Shown piece by piece: positions 13,761 to 26,157 of a stretch of DNA of 64,000 bases. Below the pieces are notes generated by a model that saw only the letters and a program-made list of their open reading frames with translations, was not told where the DNA came from and did not search any database. A program made the translations under genes and the position numbers. This DNA comes from Pipra filicauda (lineage: Eukaryota; Chordata; Aves; Passeriformes; Pipridae), in the NCBI RefSeq assembly GCF_003945595.2, contig NW_024104532.1:8773799-8837798 (forward strand), in the 5' to 3' direction. Position 1 is the first letter of the stretch; each line of letters starts with the position of its first letter.

Positions 13761-14876
13761 AGAACAAACAGAGAAATAAAGAGGACACTAAGAAAATTTA
13801 TGAGCTGGTTGCTTTTCCAAACACAGCTCCTGATGACATCCCCAGGATAAAAGAGGCTGAATTTGAGCAGGAGTCATGATTTGATACTCTGTGCCTGCTG
13901 AGGAGCAGGTTGGGAAGGAGGGTTTACAAGCAACGCTTCTGGTAAGGCTTTCAGCAGCAAATCCTTGGCAAAGCATACCCGTGTGCAACAACCCCCTGGC
14001 TACAATAAACATCTTATAAAGGCACTCAAAGGAAAGCAGACATTAGTAAAATCTAACACACACCACACTCCTCAAACCCCAGACAGGACACGCCGACTTA
14101 CCCAGACCAACCCCTGACTGCAGCACAGCACAATGGAACAACATCACACAGCAGAGGTAAGAAAACCTGCATATTTATGTTTAACCAGGGCAGCCTCATA
14201 AGTAAAGATGTAACTAAGTAGTTCCAGCTATTCTTACTAGGAATCATCTAAAGAAACTACTCACACAAAATCAAATACACACACGCACTGCACAAACAGT
14301 AACATGAGGAAGCAGGCAAGTCAAGAAAAGAGATGGAAAATTGTAATGCATCAAAATAAAACTAAAAGCCAACGTGACTAACAATTAAACATACCACACG
14401 GGTTTTCAGTGTCTAATAAGTTTATCACTAAAATTGCTTTGAAGTGCGCAAATCCACGCAGCAATACACACTTCTCACCAGCATCTCCAAAGTGTATGAA
14501 TGACAGGATAAACCATTGTTTCCAGGCAGTTTTAATGTGGTTTTAACACCCAGCTCAAGAAGAAAAATTAAGCAGTGAAGGTATTATTAAATAATAAAAC
14601 TCTGCCTGCAAGTTCTTCAGCAATATTTGGTATATTTTGTGTATGTTTGTGTAGATGTGCTTTCTTGATTGTAATCTCCCCTTAAAAATTACTAATAACT
14701 CCATATTCCCTGTTTCCTGGTGCTCCTCCAGATATCATAGTTACATTTACTTATTTGCCCTGTTTTACAGAACACACACACCTTATTAGCTATGATGTGC
14801 ATTTGCTGCACACCAAACTAGAAAACTCAGATGGATCCATCACAATGCACAGCTGTGGCCATAAAGCACAGATGAG

Positions 14877-14916
14877 ATTTTTCTTATTTCAGAAAGAATA
14901 ATTTTTCTTATTTCAG
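14877..14916. repeat. Short direct repeat ATTTTTCTTATTTCAG
   Basis: The 16-bp unit at 14877-14892 recurs exactly at 14901-14916, with 8 bp between. Both look like plus-strand splice acceptors (pyrimidine tract plus CAG), but no plus-strand exon follows. Confidence 0.8.
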
Positions 14917-15237
14917 GATGAAAACATTTTAAAAGCAAATTAAATGTAATCAGATAAAAGGCAACTTAAATTTCATTACAAATGACAGTGGATCAGTGCA
15001 AGTTCACAAAGTTCCACATGCTATCCTCTCTCATCCTTCCAAAAACAGCAGTTCTATAAGGAGGTTGATGTCAGGTAGTTCCTGACAATCATTAATTTAA
15101 AGGAAAAGTGACACGTTTCACTTTCCAGTTTGGTTCAATGATTCAATTAAATGTTTGAGTAGCACTTGAAAAAGCAAGAGTCACTGATAGCCACTGACAT
15201 CTCCCTGGGAAACACGAATTTCCAATTAAGAGATTGG

Positions 15238-15798
15238 AAGGTGCAGCCCAGGGTGAGACAGGCTGTCCTCCTGCAGCCCAGGGAGCTCCAGGGTGGAGCA
15301 GATGGATGCCCAAAGGAGGCTGTGATCCTGTGGGAAGTAGGAACAGGGTCCAGGCAGGACTTGCAGCCCCATGGGGAGAGGAGCCCAGGCTGGAGCAGGG
15401 GAAGAGTGTGAGGAGCCCTTCCCAGAGGAGGAAGGAGCAGCAGAGACGGCGTGTGATGAACTGACTGTAACCCCCATTCCCTGTGCCCCTGCACTGCTGG
15501 GGGGGAGCAGGGAGAGAATTCAGAAAGTTAAGCCCTGGAAGAAAAAAGGGGTAGGGGAAGGTGTTTTAAGATTTGGTTTCATTTCTCATTACCCTGCTCT
15601 GATTGGATTGGTAATAAAGTGACATCCCTACAGTCAGGTCAAGTTTTACCCATGATGGTGACTGGTGAGTGACCTCTGCTGCCCTTCTCTCTCCCCACAA
15701 GCCATTCTCTAGACTCTCACCCCTTTGCAGCTGAGGAGAGTAATGCTAGAGCAGCTTTAGTGGGCACCAGCACCCAGCCAGGGTCAACCCAGCACACA
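15238..15798 (+). mobile_element. Solitary LTR of a passerine endogenous retrovirus
   Basis: This is a GC-richer segment in AT-rich intron with the layout of a retroviral LTR. It opens with repeated 'cagccca..gga..tggagca' motifs, then an AATAAA signal in GGTAATAAAGTG near 15609-15620. Next comes a stretch I recognise from passerine ERV LTRs (CCCATGATGG, ACTGGTGAGTGA), and the end reads GTGGGCACCAGCACCCAGCC then AGGGTCAACCCAG. I recall this text from songbird genomes and cannot assign a named subfamily without a library. No gag, pol or env remains beside it, so it is a solo LTR or a fragment. The boundaries are approximate. The overlapping open frames here (15147-15622, both strands) are frames inside the LTR, not genes. 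Confidence 0.7.
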
Positions 15799-18700
15799 AC
15801 CTCAGCCTTCTGTGAGTCTGCTAAAATTGAATATTGCCTCTTTTTAAGGCTACTCAGAGAATTCATACTGAGTGCTACAAGTACTGACTCACTATTTTAC
15901 CCATCCATCAATCAGCTTCCAAAACATTCCACTGTGCAAGAAATAGGCATCCCACCGATCCAGCTTTGACAAATCTCACAGTGCTACAAATATTGACATT
16001 GTGTTAAAAACAAGCAACTTATTACACAGTGGCTGTATCTGATAGTAAGAGGCCATCCCATTTTATTGGAACAAATAACTGATCTACATCTCCACTTTGT
16101 TGATCTTGTTACTTCGGTAACAATTAGAGAGGAACATGATAAAACGTTGGGACACCATAACTAGAAAGTTTAAGCACCATGAGATTTTAAAGGTATTATG
16201 GACACACCTGTTTTGTCTCAGAGTTCAGGATCACAGGGCTCTGCTCCCACACTACAAGGTCCAGCCTTGATATGAAATCTGAATTCTGATACTACCCTAA
16301 AAAGTAAACAATTTCAGAGCCTAATGGATGCTTCCACCAACCTGATACTTCTGGTATCAAATCTCAGTATCTAAGTCTCCAGAGCCTGGTTTATTTAGTC
16401 AAGTGACAACTAAGACAGCTCATTAAAAGTGAAGAGACCCACCAAATGGTCTGTGGCTATAAATTCATGGAGGCATCACTACAGGACTTGAGTTTAGAGC
16501 ACTTCTAAGAGTTTTTTTTTCACCCACACAAAGGAGCTTTACCTTGACTGCTTAGCAGCTGGTTGAGGTAGGGAGGCTTCAATAGAGAAATCAATATATT
16601 CCTACATAACGGGGTGTTTGTGGGGGAATGGGCCTGTTTCCCCCTTTTGTTTTGTTTTTAAAGATAAATAAGTATCTCATGGACTACCAGCATCCTTGCT
16701 TTTTAGTGAAAAGCAGATGCACTACAATCATTTTATACACCAGCTGTGCACACAAAGGATATGCAGGATTCCAGCACTCACAAAGCTTTGTTTACAAACT
16801 TGGCTAATAAATTTCATTGGTTGTTTTGGATATTAGAAAGTAATTACCTTGGAATCAAAACCTGGGTTTATAGCTGTTAAATTACATGTTTCATTTTACT
16901 ATATGTTCTCATAACTTGTCTTAATAATACCTTTTACTTTATGACTAGATATCAGTAAATATCTGAAACTGTTAAAAAAAAATCTTTCTTGTTTCTAATA
17001 CTCAATTTATTAAAAATGCCTTTTCCTTGATTCAGTTCTCTCATTAAAAGTGCCTGCAGTTTGAATTATTAGATAATTATCCCAGATAAAACAGTTAAGA
17101 AGCTTTAAAACCCAGGCAGTCAAGGCAACAGAGCAATGAGAAACATTTCCACCAGAGAACCCAATCAAGGGTTCATCCAACTTAAACTTAAAACTCTTAT
17201 CTAAACCAAAGCAAACAAAATCCATGAGTCTCCAAGCCAAATCTTTCTAGAAGGAAAGGCTCAAAAACCTTATGAGAAACTCGTTTTGTGGGACATTTCA
17301 CATTCCACTTCAGGTTTATTTCACTATATATATTCCTGCTTCTAATAACAACCAGATGTGACAACCAAGTCTGTCCAGCACTGTAAAGGATACAAGGATA
17401 TCCTGAAGCTCAGCATTTTGGGAGAGGCTTGGAGAAAAAAAGCAAAGGTACCTGGAGGTGAAATGTAGGTTGAGGGAGCAGTTATAATCTGAGCAGCATT
17501 CTAAATTCAAACTCATTAGTTATCAGAAAGGCTGCATTTCAGTGGAAATGCCCCACGCCCTGAGCCAAGGATGCTATGGTGGCACACAAGGAAACCATCA
17601 GGGACACCAGCACTGCTCTTCCAAACTCTGCGTGTATGAAACAGCACAAGAACCCACCATCACCAAACAAGTTTATTCTCCAGCTTTTTCAACCACATCA
17701 TTGACAAGAAACAATGTCCTACGCTGCGATTTCCAGCAGCAACAAGGCTGAAGAGATTCTGCTGCTACTGAACCACATACATAAAGTTGGTTCCTCTAAA
17801 AAACCCCAAGGAAGATTTCAGCCCAGCTGACAGAACACTGAGTAAAGTCTTCAGTTAGTTTTGCAACCTTTAACTGCTCCTGAAACATTAACAGGGGTCT
17901 TCCTTGAAACCCTCCAGCACACAAAATTCCTGCATGTTTAAGCAGGTCAGTCACTCCATCTCCACCAATTTCTATTCATACTAATAAATATGCTCAACTT
18001 TTAAACTCTTATCAAGTTACCAAAGCTAAAATGTCATCTTTCTGTTTAGTTTTGCATTTAAAAAATAAAATCAAATCAAGTTTGTATTTCATTAACAAAC
18101 CTATAGGGTGTTACATTCACTGCAATCCTGCTGAAGAGAGCAGCTGTAAGGATCACAGAATTCATCTGTATTTCCTACACGTCCATGTGGACAAGACTAT
18201 CCAAAATTTACAGTTTGGACACACTGCACAGTAATATTTAGTTCCTAAAATTTTGCATCATTTGAGATGTAGCAAGCTTACACAATTAAAATACTCAATT
18301 TTAGACTTTCTACTTTATGAGGATTATAATTATTAAGAATAAAATAATGGACTAATAGTGACGCATAGTCAAGAGTTTGAAAATACATCAGCAGAAATAA
18401 TACAGCTTTAGCATGGACAATTAAAATTAAGATCAGTATTATCTACACTTTTAATGTTCATTTCATTCACTCCTCATAAATCCCACAAAATCTCCATCAC
18501 CTCTGCATCGGTCTGTCTTTGTTTCACTACTTTTATTCCCTTTCATCACTTTCTCAGCTATGCTTTCTTCTTGAAAGGCTGGGGCAGAGCAGCTGGGAGA
18601 GGAATGTAAGCACCAAAACCTCTTCACTGGAGCATTTTACCCGTTTGTGAACAGAGTGGCACTGCTGAATTTCAGACACTTCATAACAGAAAGAACAACT

Positions 18701-19391
18701 CTGACTCTCCAGCAGTAGGACCACGACAGTAACACAAAATAATAGAAAGCAACCATATATACGTGTGTGTGTATTTTTACGAGTTACAGCAGGAAAAAAA
18801 TTCTCATTCTCATCCCATGACTGCAAAACATAAAACCAAACCACACTTGGGACTCTACGAGTTCACTTAGTTAAGATTTATTTACTTAAAATGCACACTG
18901 TATTTATATAACACTTGTATCTTCAAAAGAAAAAGCAAGTTTCTTCTGACAAACAGTGTTAAAGTGATCTATCTAATGCAGTATTAAACAGTAAGCAAGA
19001 CTTTGAGTGAATGTCAGTGAATAAAGACAAATGTTCCGACAGCATCCGTTGGGAGGCATTACAGAACACAGCATTCAGATTAATCATTCTAGTCTGTGTA
19101 ATTTTATTACAATCTTCATATTCTAAAAGCAAAATGATTTTCCTTGCTGTTAAGGACTATCATGTATCATGGTTATATGATCTACTAAAAAATACACTCT
19201 CTGGTACTGGAAAACCTCTGCTATTTTCTGTTTGTTTCTTTGTGCGAGGCACAAGTTATCAACACACCCCACCTTCCACCAAAGCACAAACTACCATAAA
19301 GTTCTTTCAGCCTCATGATGGCCACTCAGAGGGATTTTCAAAATGTTAAACTGCAATTTGTAGTGACACAGGTAAACTCTCTAAAAGTTTT

Positions 19392-20375
19392 TTATCTCGA
19401 AAGCATCACCATTTCCACAGACGACCAACCCACATGAACCAGCTCTTCTAAGAAATAAATACAACTGGCACCTTCCAGAGACCAGACGAAGGTATCTGCA
19501 AGTACCAGCTCAATGTTACACTCAAGAGGAGTTTCAAGATACGACATTTCAAAACCATGCAAAGAACTTTAGGAAATACAACACAATTGTTCAGCCCGAG
19601 CAAATATATTCTAGGGCATTCAGTAGTCACGACAAAGCTTGCAAAACAAGTCCAACAAAGATTTTGCAATGATTTTAAGACTAAAAGACAGCTATGGTTT
19701 ATAATTATTGATGTTTTTATACCTTTTTTTAATCTGCAGCACAAGGTCATTGAATTACTTGTACAGCTTTTCATGAGCAAGTTTGGACGACACCAAAAGT
19801 TCATTACGGAAATTCTCCAAACTATCAATACCACTCCCTGCACAACACTCTACAACTCTCCTCTTCAAATAGTCATGGCTCCAAAATTAATCTGCACTAT
19901 CACCACGTGGTTTCTATGTCCACAGGAAGAAAAATTTACTGCACTGCCCCAATGGTTGGTTTGGTTGCAGATGGAGGTATTTAAACACTTATGAAAACTC
20001 CACATGAACGGAGCAACTTTTCAACCAACAACGAGTAGTAAGTTTACAATTTCACTGACCAAATCACAAGTCTTAGTATCTGACCTGCCATAAACAAACC
20101 CAAGCATTAAAAGAACAATTTCATCATCTAGAACATCTTTCAAAAAGCCAGTGTGGATCATGAGTTTAACTTTGTCAGGATCCAAAAACCAGTTTCAAGC
20201 AGCTTTTGACAACTCCTTTAGAAAGGCAGATGATTCTTTTCCTGATAAGTAACTGTGCAGGCACCTCATCATCCATTTTATTTTCACACACTTTTTAAGA
20301 ATATATTTAAAAAATCCTCCAGTCATTGTGCTAACACCACCTCTCCCTCCTCCCACCAAAAAGAAATAATTCCAA
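19392..20375 (-). pseudogene. Decayed coding-like segment of an unidentified host protein
   Basis: On the minus strand two blocks read like genuine protein. Block 1 (about 20375 to 20024) stays in one frame, broken only by a TGA at 20195-20197, and includes CLHSYLSGKESSAFLKELSK and DDEIVLLMLGFVYGRSDTK; it ends at a TGA at 20021-20023. Block 2 (about 19830 to 19392) is in a different frame, so at least one frameshift lies between them. It includes NELLVSSKLAHEKLYK, IIAKSLLDLFCKLCRDY and FEMSYLETPLECNIELVLAD. Block 2 carries in-frame stops at 19755-19757, 19692-19694, 19620-19622, 19611-19613 and 19569-19571, and a final stop at 19392-19394. The absence of introns and the scattered stops suggest an old processed copy of a helical, repeat-like protein. 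I cannot name the parent. No clear poly(A) tail remains. The alternative is an over-read chance frame. Confidence 0.55.
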
Positions 20376-20959
20376 GCTCATGTTAGCCTTTTCTGCTGTT
20401 GACATGATACCATCTAATCATCTTAGAGCACAGTTTTTATATTTCAAGGAAAAAAAAAATTCTTTACCTCTCCCTACTTCCTCATCTTCCTGACTGACAA
20501 GGCAACAGCCAGAACTTGGCTGGTCTGCCTGACAATGCCTTGACTTAATTAAATAAAATGATAATTTTTTAAGCTAAAAAAAAAATAAATCTAACTGTGC
20601 ATTATTTTTAAATAAGAATATGCAGTCTCTCTTTGTGGACATCTAGACTGTACTGGATATGAGAAGCTGCCACATTTCATGGTTTCTATAAACCTACATA
20701 GAGAGTTGAAAAATCAGTCACCTTGATGTCATCATGGTGAATACATGAAAAACAGAAAAATTTTGTGGTTTCTCTTCCCTCTGATATTTATGCTCTATCC
20801 AATTACCACTACACACATGCAAACACACCCTTAAAAAACCCTTACCAACTAGCAGTTTAATATCACAGAAATTAAACCTCTCACCACAGTCAAAACACAA
20901 CCATGGAAATCTGTAAAGCAAGGGACACACAATAGAAAAATAAATCAGATTATACTTAC

Positions 20960-21031
20960 AGTCTAGTTAACTTCTGTGTGTTCTGAAAAAGCAGCTCTGG
21001 AAGGACTTGCAATTTATTCTTGTTCAAACGC
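20960..21031 (-). CDS. SLIT3: SLIT3 coding exon 4 (LRR of domain 1)
   Basis: This is the third consecutive LRR exon on the minus strand. It reads RLNKNKLQVLPELLFQ followed by NTQKLTRL and is in frame with exon 3 (LERL-RLNKN). It is 72 nt, phase 2 to phase 2, with acceptor ACTTTTTAG and donor GTAAGT. RLNKNKLQVLPELLFQ is the SLIT3 form; SLIT2 has RLNRNHLQLFPELLF and SLIT1 RLNRNQLHMLPELLF (from memory). It lies 19,941 bp downstream of exon 3. The following LRR (expected to start DLSENQIQ) was not found in positions 1-20959, so the next intron probably exceeds 20.9 kb. A decayed coding-like segment on the same strand begins about 600 bp downstream. Confidence 0.94.
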
Positions 21032-24000
21032 CTAAAAAGTAACAATTAGAATAAAAAAAAAAAATTAGATTATCTGCCAGTTCAAGAAGTTTATTCTATG
21101 ATACATAAACATGAAGCTCACGCTGTACATGCTGTGAACTCTGCACAGGATGCATCGTGCACACAGGAACCAAAGGGATTGTGTCACCTGCAGATCACCT
21201 GCCCATGTCTGAGAGTTACAGAGTCAAGGAACAGTCACCTCAAAGTCTGAATGTTTTTATATGGATAAGTACACAAATATATTTTTTTCAGTTTCCCTCT
21301 GGATGCCAGTGAATCACACACTCAGCTCACACTGTTCTAGGAACAGCTACCAGCAGGTACCTGGATTTTCTCTCTCTCCTTCTAAAAATACAGGCACAGA
21401 AAAACAGTACCTTAACCAACCAAGATTATTCCCAGCTTGGCTGTTATTTCTACAGTATAAACAATTATTATTCTTTTTTTTGAAGAACTTCCTTGAAACT
21501 TCACTTTGCAAACAGGAGCACTCTTGTAGAACACAACAACATATGGGCAACCAGACCACTGTGTGGTGACTTGAAATAGAATATTAATCTGGAAGATTCT
21601 TCCAGGAACATTTTAGAGAACAGATTAATGTTTGTACATTAGTCCCTTTTACTCAAAGTTTACACTGATGACAACTTGCCAGTTTTCAGAAAACAACTGT
21701 TACAAGCTATTCCAGCCTAGTAGCTATAAAAAGCATGAGCCTCCTCTCCTTGAAAGGCGTGACAGCCCCGTGAAATCCAAAAGCAGTTCTACTTGTAAGA
21801 CACAACCTTTTTCTTCAACCCTTTTTCTGTTGTTTGACAATAAAAACAGTCTCTTGCTTTATCCTAATGAAGTGGACCTGAACTAATCACACACAACTCC
21901 CTGTTCTAAACAGGAAGCTGCATCCTGTAAATTCATTTATGAGCCTGTCTTTATGCCCCCTTTGTTCCCAATCTACCTGACAAGTTAATTTGGATAGAAG
22001 ATCTACTTTTTTTTGCTGAAGTTTTGATCTCCAAAAGACACCTGGAACTTTCATAAATCTACTGCTACTTTGCACCCAATATCTGGTTTCCAGTTTTCCT
22101 GCACACTGAGTAATCTCACTATCAGAATTCAAGAATTTTTGGAACTGAAAGCCCTTCCTCAGAGATCAAACTAACGTTGTGGGGTTTCACATGGCAGAGA
22201 TTTCACATGGCTACCATATGAATGCATCTTGCAAGATAAAGGGGTGATGGGAGGGAAGAGGAGTATTAACTTCTCTTTCTGACACCTAGAACAGATCAAA
22301 GGCTGCTCCTGCAATCCTGCTCCCAGAGCCTGTGCATCACACACACCACATGCTGCCTTCAGCAGAGACAAATATGGGGTATTTTCTAGTGCTTTTACCA
22401 ACCCCCCAATTTCACTGCTCAGATAAATGAAGAAAACAGTAAATAAAACTCTAAACAAGAACATGAGAGATACTAAGCACTACTTTGCATTTGGGAAAGG
22501 AAATGGGAAGATGTAAAACTGGATTTGCTTACATCCATGTGACATTTCACAATTCTATACCTAAATAAACTTAATCTTCATCTTATTTAATTCAAGTTCG
22601 ATGGTAATGCTCTACTTAACCCTCATCAAATTCATTACTTCAGCTAAGCATGTTTATCTTCTAGAGTAACAGGATGAAACATAAGGAAGAAAAATACTTA
22701 TGATAATGTAGGGTTAGCACTCCTCAGCTCCATCCTCATTCACCAAGACTACCACCAGTTATTGAGAAACACTCAACACATTCAACTTATTTAGCAATCA
22801 GAATGAAAACTGCTATCAGTGAAATGAATCTATTCCACACATTGTCCAATATTTATTCCTGTGGCTGACTGTCATTTCAGATCTCACAATGTACACACAA
22901 TCACCCACTGTCAACCCAAAGCCATCTGACTTATCTCAGATCCAAGGAATATGTTTTAAGAATATTCTTTGCTCTGCTTGCAAGGATTTCACAAATGCTG
23001 AGTTTGTCCTTATTGTTTTAAGCCAAAGAAACTAATGAAAATCAGATTAAGTTTCTAGAACAGGAGGTTTCACACCAACAAGCAGACAATATCCGTACTA
23101 ACAAAAAATTTTATTCTCAAGGTTAGAAAGTTTGCAACATGAGAAGTCAAACATTTACAACTTGCAGTGGCATGAATAACTTACAGAAAAAAAAAAACAC
23201 AACCCTACCATCAAATTCTTTTTCCCTAACTTACAATCATATCAAACCAGAATATTAAACATTGAAATTATTTCCTATTATTTATATGGCCCAACACTAA
23301 CTTACCTGTGATGGAACAAATTCTCAGCTGCCCTTCTAAATTGTCCTAAGTGTTTGAAGATTTCATCCAGTCAAAAGTATTGATTTTCTTTCAAACCTTA
23401 CAGGAAGTCCACACAAGGACACTTTTGCAAAGCTCACATTGGGACCTGCTCTTCACCAGCACTAAAATTTTCATATGGGTCTCAATTTATTTAATATTTT
23501 TCACATTATATTGTTATAAATTAAGGTCTTTTTACACTGCAGCAGTGAGCAAACTGAACCTGTGTGTCAAGGCCAACAAGTTGAGGACATCCTTGCTTTG
23601 CTTTAACTCACATAAACTTGATTTTCAAAATAACCCAGCACTCCTGATTAGTGCTCCTGCACATGGTGCATCCTCCACACACTGCAGGTACACAACATTT
23701 CTGCCCCAAACCACAGTTTTGAAGCCCTAAGGCAAAGCTGTGTGACTACGTTATAAAAAAGCAAATTAAGGTAACAAGAAACATTTGAAGAGTCCATGGC
23801 TACTGATGTCCTGCTTTAAGCTATGGCACTCTCCAAAAGACCTTCCACCACTTCCTAAGATTTATTTCAAGTTGAAATTTCTGCCAAAAGTCATTTGATT
23901 CATAGTTGGATTCTTAGGGGAACTCAGAGAACGAACAGGGAGTTGTTTCTTTTGCACATCACCTACTGTATTACAGTTGTAAATAACCAAAATATAAGAC

Positions 24001-25299
24001 TAGATCACCTCATAGAAACTTAGACATACTTGCCATAGGATACATCTAAAATGCTTATATTTATTATGTGCCAGAAAGCCACCAATAGCCTAGGAAAAAA
24101 AAAAAAATTCCAGTTACACCTCTTATTTCTCTTCCTGGGCTTGAGAGAAAGGCCATTAAGAAAGTCCTCAATACTGAAGTATCAAAGTACCAGACAGGAT
24201 GTTTTTAAATTCCAAAAAAAGAGACATAGACAAAGATTATTTAATGAAAAGACCAAATGCTCTGAATGAACATTTATAAGCAGTTTCCTCCAGTTTGACA
24301 AAGAAGTGCCAAACACAGATGAAATGCAGTGGAATAGTTCCTAACAGGAGCCTAACAATAGCTCCTAACGAGAGCTTTTCACCATCACATTATTGCCTAA
24401 ATCTTAATCCTGTCAGGTGTTCAATTTTAATCACAGCAGTATTTCTGATTTCATAACAAGCACCTTGGAAATGGTGATGCCTTATATTACAACAGTGAAA
24501 CAAAAACGGTCTGCAAAGAGTTCATACACAAAATGAGCTAAAATCCTGTAAAATGATTTTGTGGACGTTGTTCTTGGGACTGCACTTTTTCAACAAATAT
24601 AGATATTCCTGATTTTAAATTAGTGACTTAAAATAGAAACAACAATATATGATACCTGGAAGTTGAATTTAAATCAGAGTCACTTTTGCAACTGTAATTG
24701 GTCATATCATGAAGGAAGGATATGTCTTTGTGAATCTGAACAGTGGACTAGAATTAAAAAATTATCATTTACATTTTCTCATGAGCAAAATCAGACAAAT
24801 TCCATGACACTAAATCGTTGGGATTGTTCAGACTGGGAATGCCACCTGGGACTCAGCACACTGCAACATAAAAACTTGGAAGTGGCCTCTTCCCTCACAC
24901 TGGTTATTTTGGATGCTGCAACCAGCCCGTGTGTGTGCACACCCAGCACCACCCCAGGTACAGCTGGGGCCAGGACGGAATCTGGGGCACAGAGCCAGGC
25001 AGGATCTGCTCCAGATTATTTGACCTGTGACTGCTGGATGAGAAGGCAGCTGCTGAGTCTCCCATGCATTTTGCACTGGATGTTTTACAGCTCGTAAGAC
25101 CTGCAAAGTATTCCGGGAATCCGGAGCGCTGGGCAGGATGATCCGTAATCACCCTGTGCCACAGGACAGATCAGCTCCAGTGCTGGATCAGAAGCAGCTC
25201 TGGATGTGCCCAGCATGGAGTCCAGACTAATAAAGCCTCCTGGAAGCTGCAGAACTGTGCAGAGAGGCTCTCCAGGAGTCATATCAGCTCTGGCAATAC

Positions 25300-25650
25300 C
25301 TGCACTGAGTCAGATTTATTAAGTCTGATTAGACACATGCTGGCTGCACAGTCAACAACCTCCACACACTGCAACTCCCTCCACCTTCCAGGCTGCTTTA
25401 ACCACTCCTGTGCAAGGGAAATAGAACTTGCCATATTCTGGTTTGTTACTCTGCTCCTCAGGTCCCCATAAGTGACCCAAAAAAATTGACCAGGCACCAG
25501 CTGCACACAATAGTTCTTGGTGTGTAAGCCATGGGATTCCAGGAGTCCATATGTCACCTCCAAGGCATCTGTGAAACCAACACCCTGGGACAATGCTCTC
25601 TCAACTGGGCTCATGTTCACCTGTGGTTCTGCTGGAAGGTGTTTAGGGAG
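25300..25650 (-). other. Coding-like 351-bp block with possible splice sites
   Basis: On the minus strand this segment is open for its whole length. It starts just after a possible acceptor (ACATTTACAG at the 25650 edge) and ends at a possible donor (GCAG followed by GTATTG at the 25300 edge). It is 351 nt, so 117 codons in phase 0 at both ends. The translation is mixed in composition, not low complexity; it contains MNMSPVERALSQGVG and VQLVPGQFFWVTYGDLRSR and runs on to a stop at 25279-25281. I recognise no family. It could be a cassette exon of an unknown transcript, part of a decayed retroelement gene, or a chance frame; open frames of this length do occur by chance in this window. It sits in a GC-richer island (about 24820-25650). 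Confidence 0.3.
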
Positions 25651-26090
25651 CTGTAAATGTTAAAAGCTAAAAGCTCATACTTCTGTATGCAGGAATTCAC
25701 TGCAGAAGTGAAAAACTGCTTTTTCTGAAATTATTACAAATTACTGGCGCACTTTTAAAACCAAGATTGCTTAGAAAAGTGAAAAATTCAGTCTAGGGTG
25801 TAAACTTATCTAGAGTTTATTTAAATTTGGATGCCAGACAGTTTCATCCTCTCAAAATCCCTCACACAGAACCAGGCATGTCAGTGATTTCACTCTTCTA
25901 ATCACCTTAGAGGAATGCAATGTTTAAATGCCAGTGTATGAAATTCTGGTGTATTGGAGGAGCACTTCTATAAAATGCGTGATGTCATATATAATAATAT
26001 TCACAATATCATATATATATGCATGATATCTTTGCCCACCACAAAAAAATCATAACTCCAGCTGCAGCCAAGAGACAGGAGTATGTGCAG

Positions 26091-26157
26091 ATGTGTATAT
26101 AGACATATATATGCACATGTATATCCATGTATCTGTGCCTACATGTCTATAAATATG
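26091..26157. repeat. Decayed TA/TGTA-rich simple repeat
   Basis: Alternating ATGTATAT-type units with substitutions; a similar TA-rich patch lies just before it at about 25985-26030. Confidence 0.6.

Larger units (their letters stand above)
1..20959 (-). other. SLIT3: SLIT3 intron 4 (5' part)
   Basis: This sequence follows exon 4 on the minus strand. I looked for the next Slit LRR (a 72-nt phase-2 exon encoding a DLSENQIQ-like start) and did not find it, so the intron continues beyond position 1. It contains a CR1 fragment near 7467-7560, an LTR at 15238-15798 and a decayed coding-like segment at 19392-20375. A few GC-richer islands (about 1650-2200, 2990-3180, 9000-9330, 11830-12300) have no recognisable gene content. 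Confidence 0.8.

Noticed and set aside
15147..15622. Overlapping frames on both strands
   Set aside because: They lie inside the LTR; GC-rich repeat sequence is open by composition.
19557..19994. 145-codon plus frame
   Set aside because: It is the antisense shadow of the decayed minus-strand coding-like segment at 19392-20375, whose translation is more protein-like.
1..20959. SLIT3 exon 5 (next LRR)
   Set aside because: No 72-nt phase-2 block resembling DLSENQIQ...AFRG was seen on the minus strand; presumed beyond the window.
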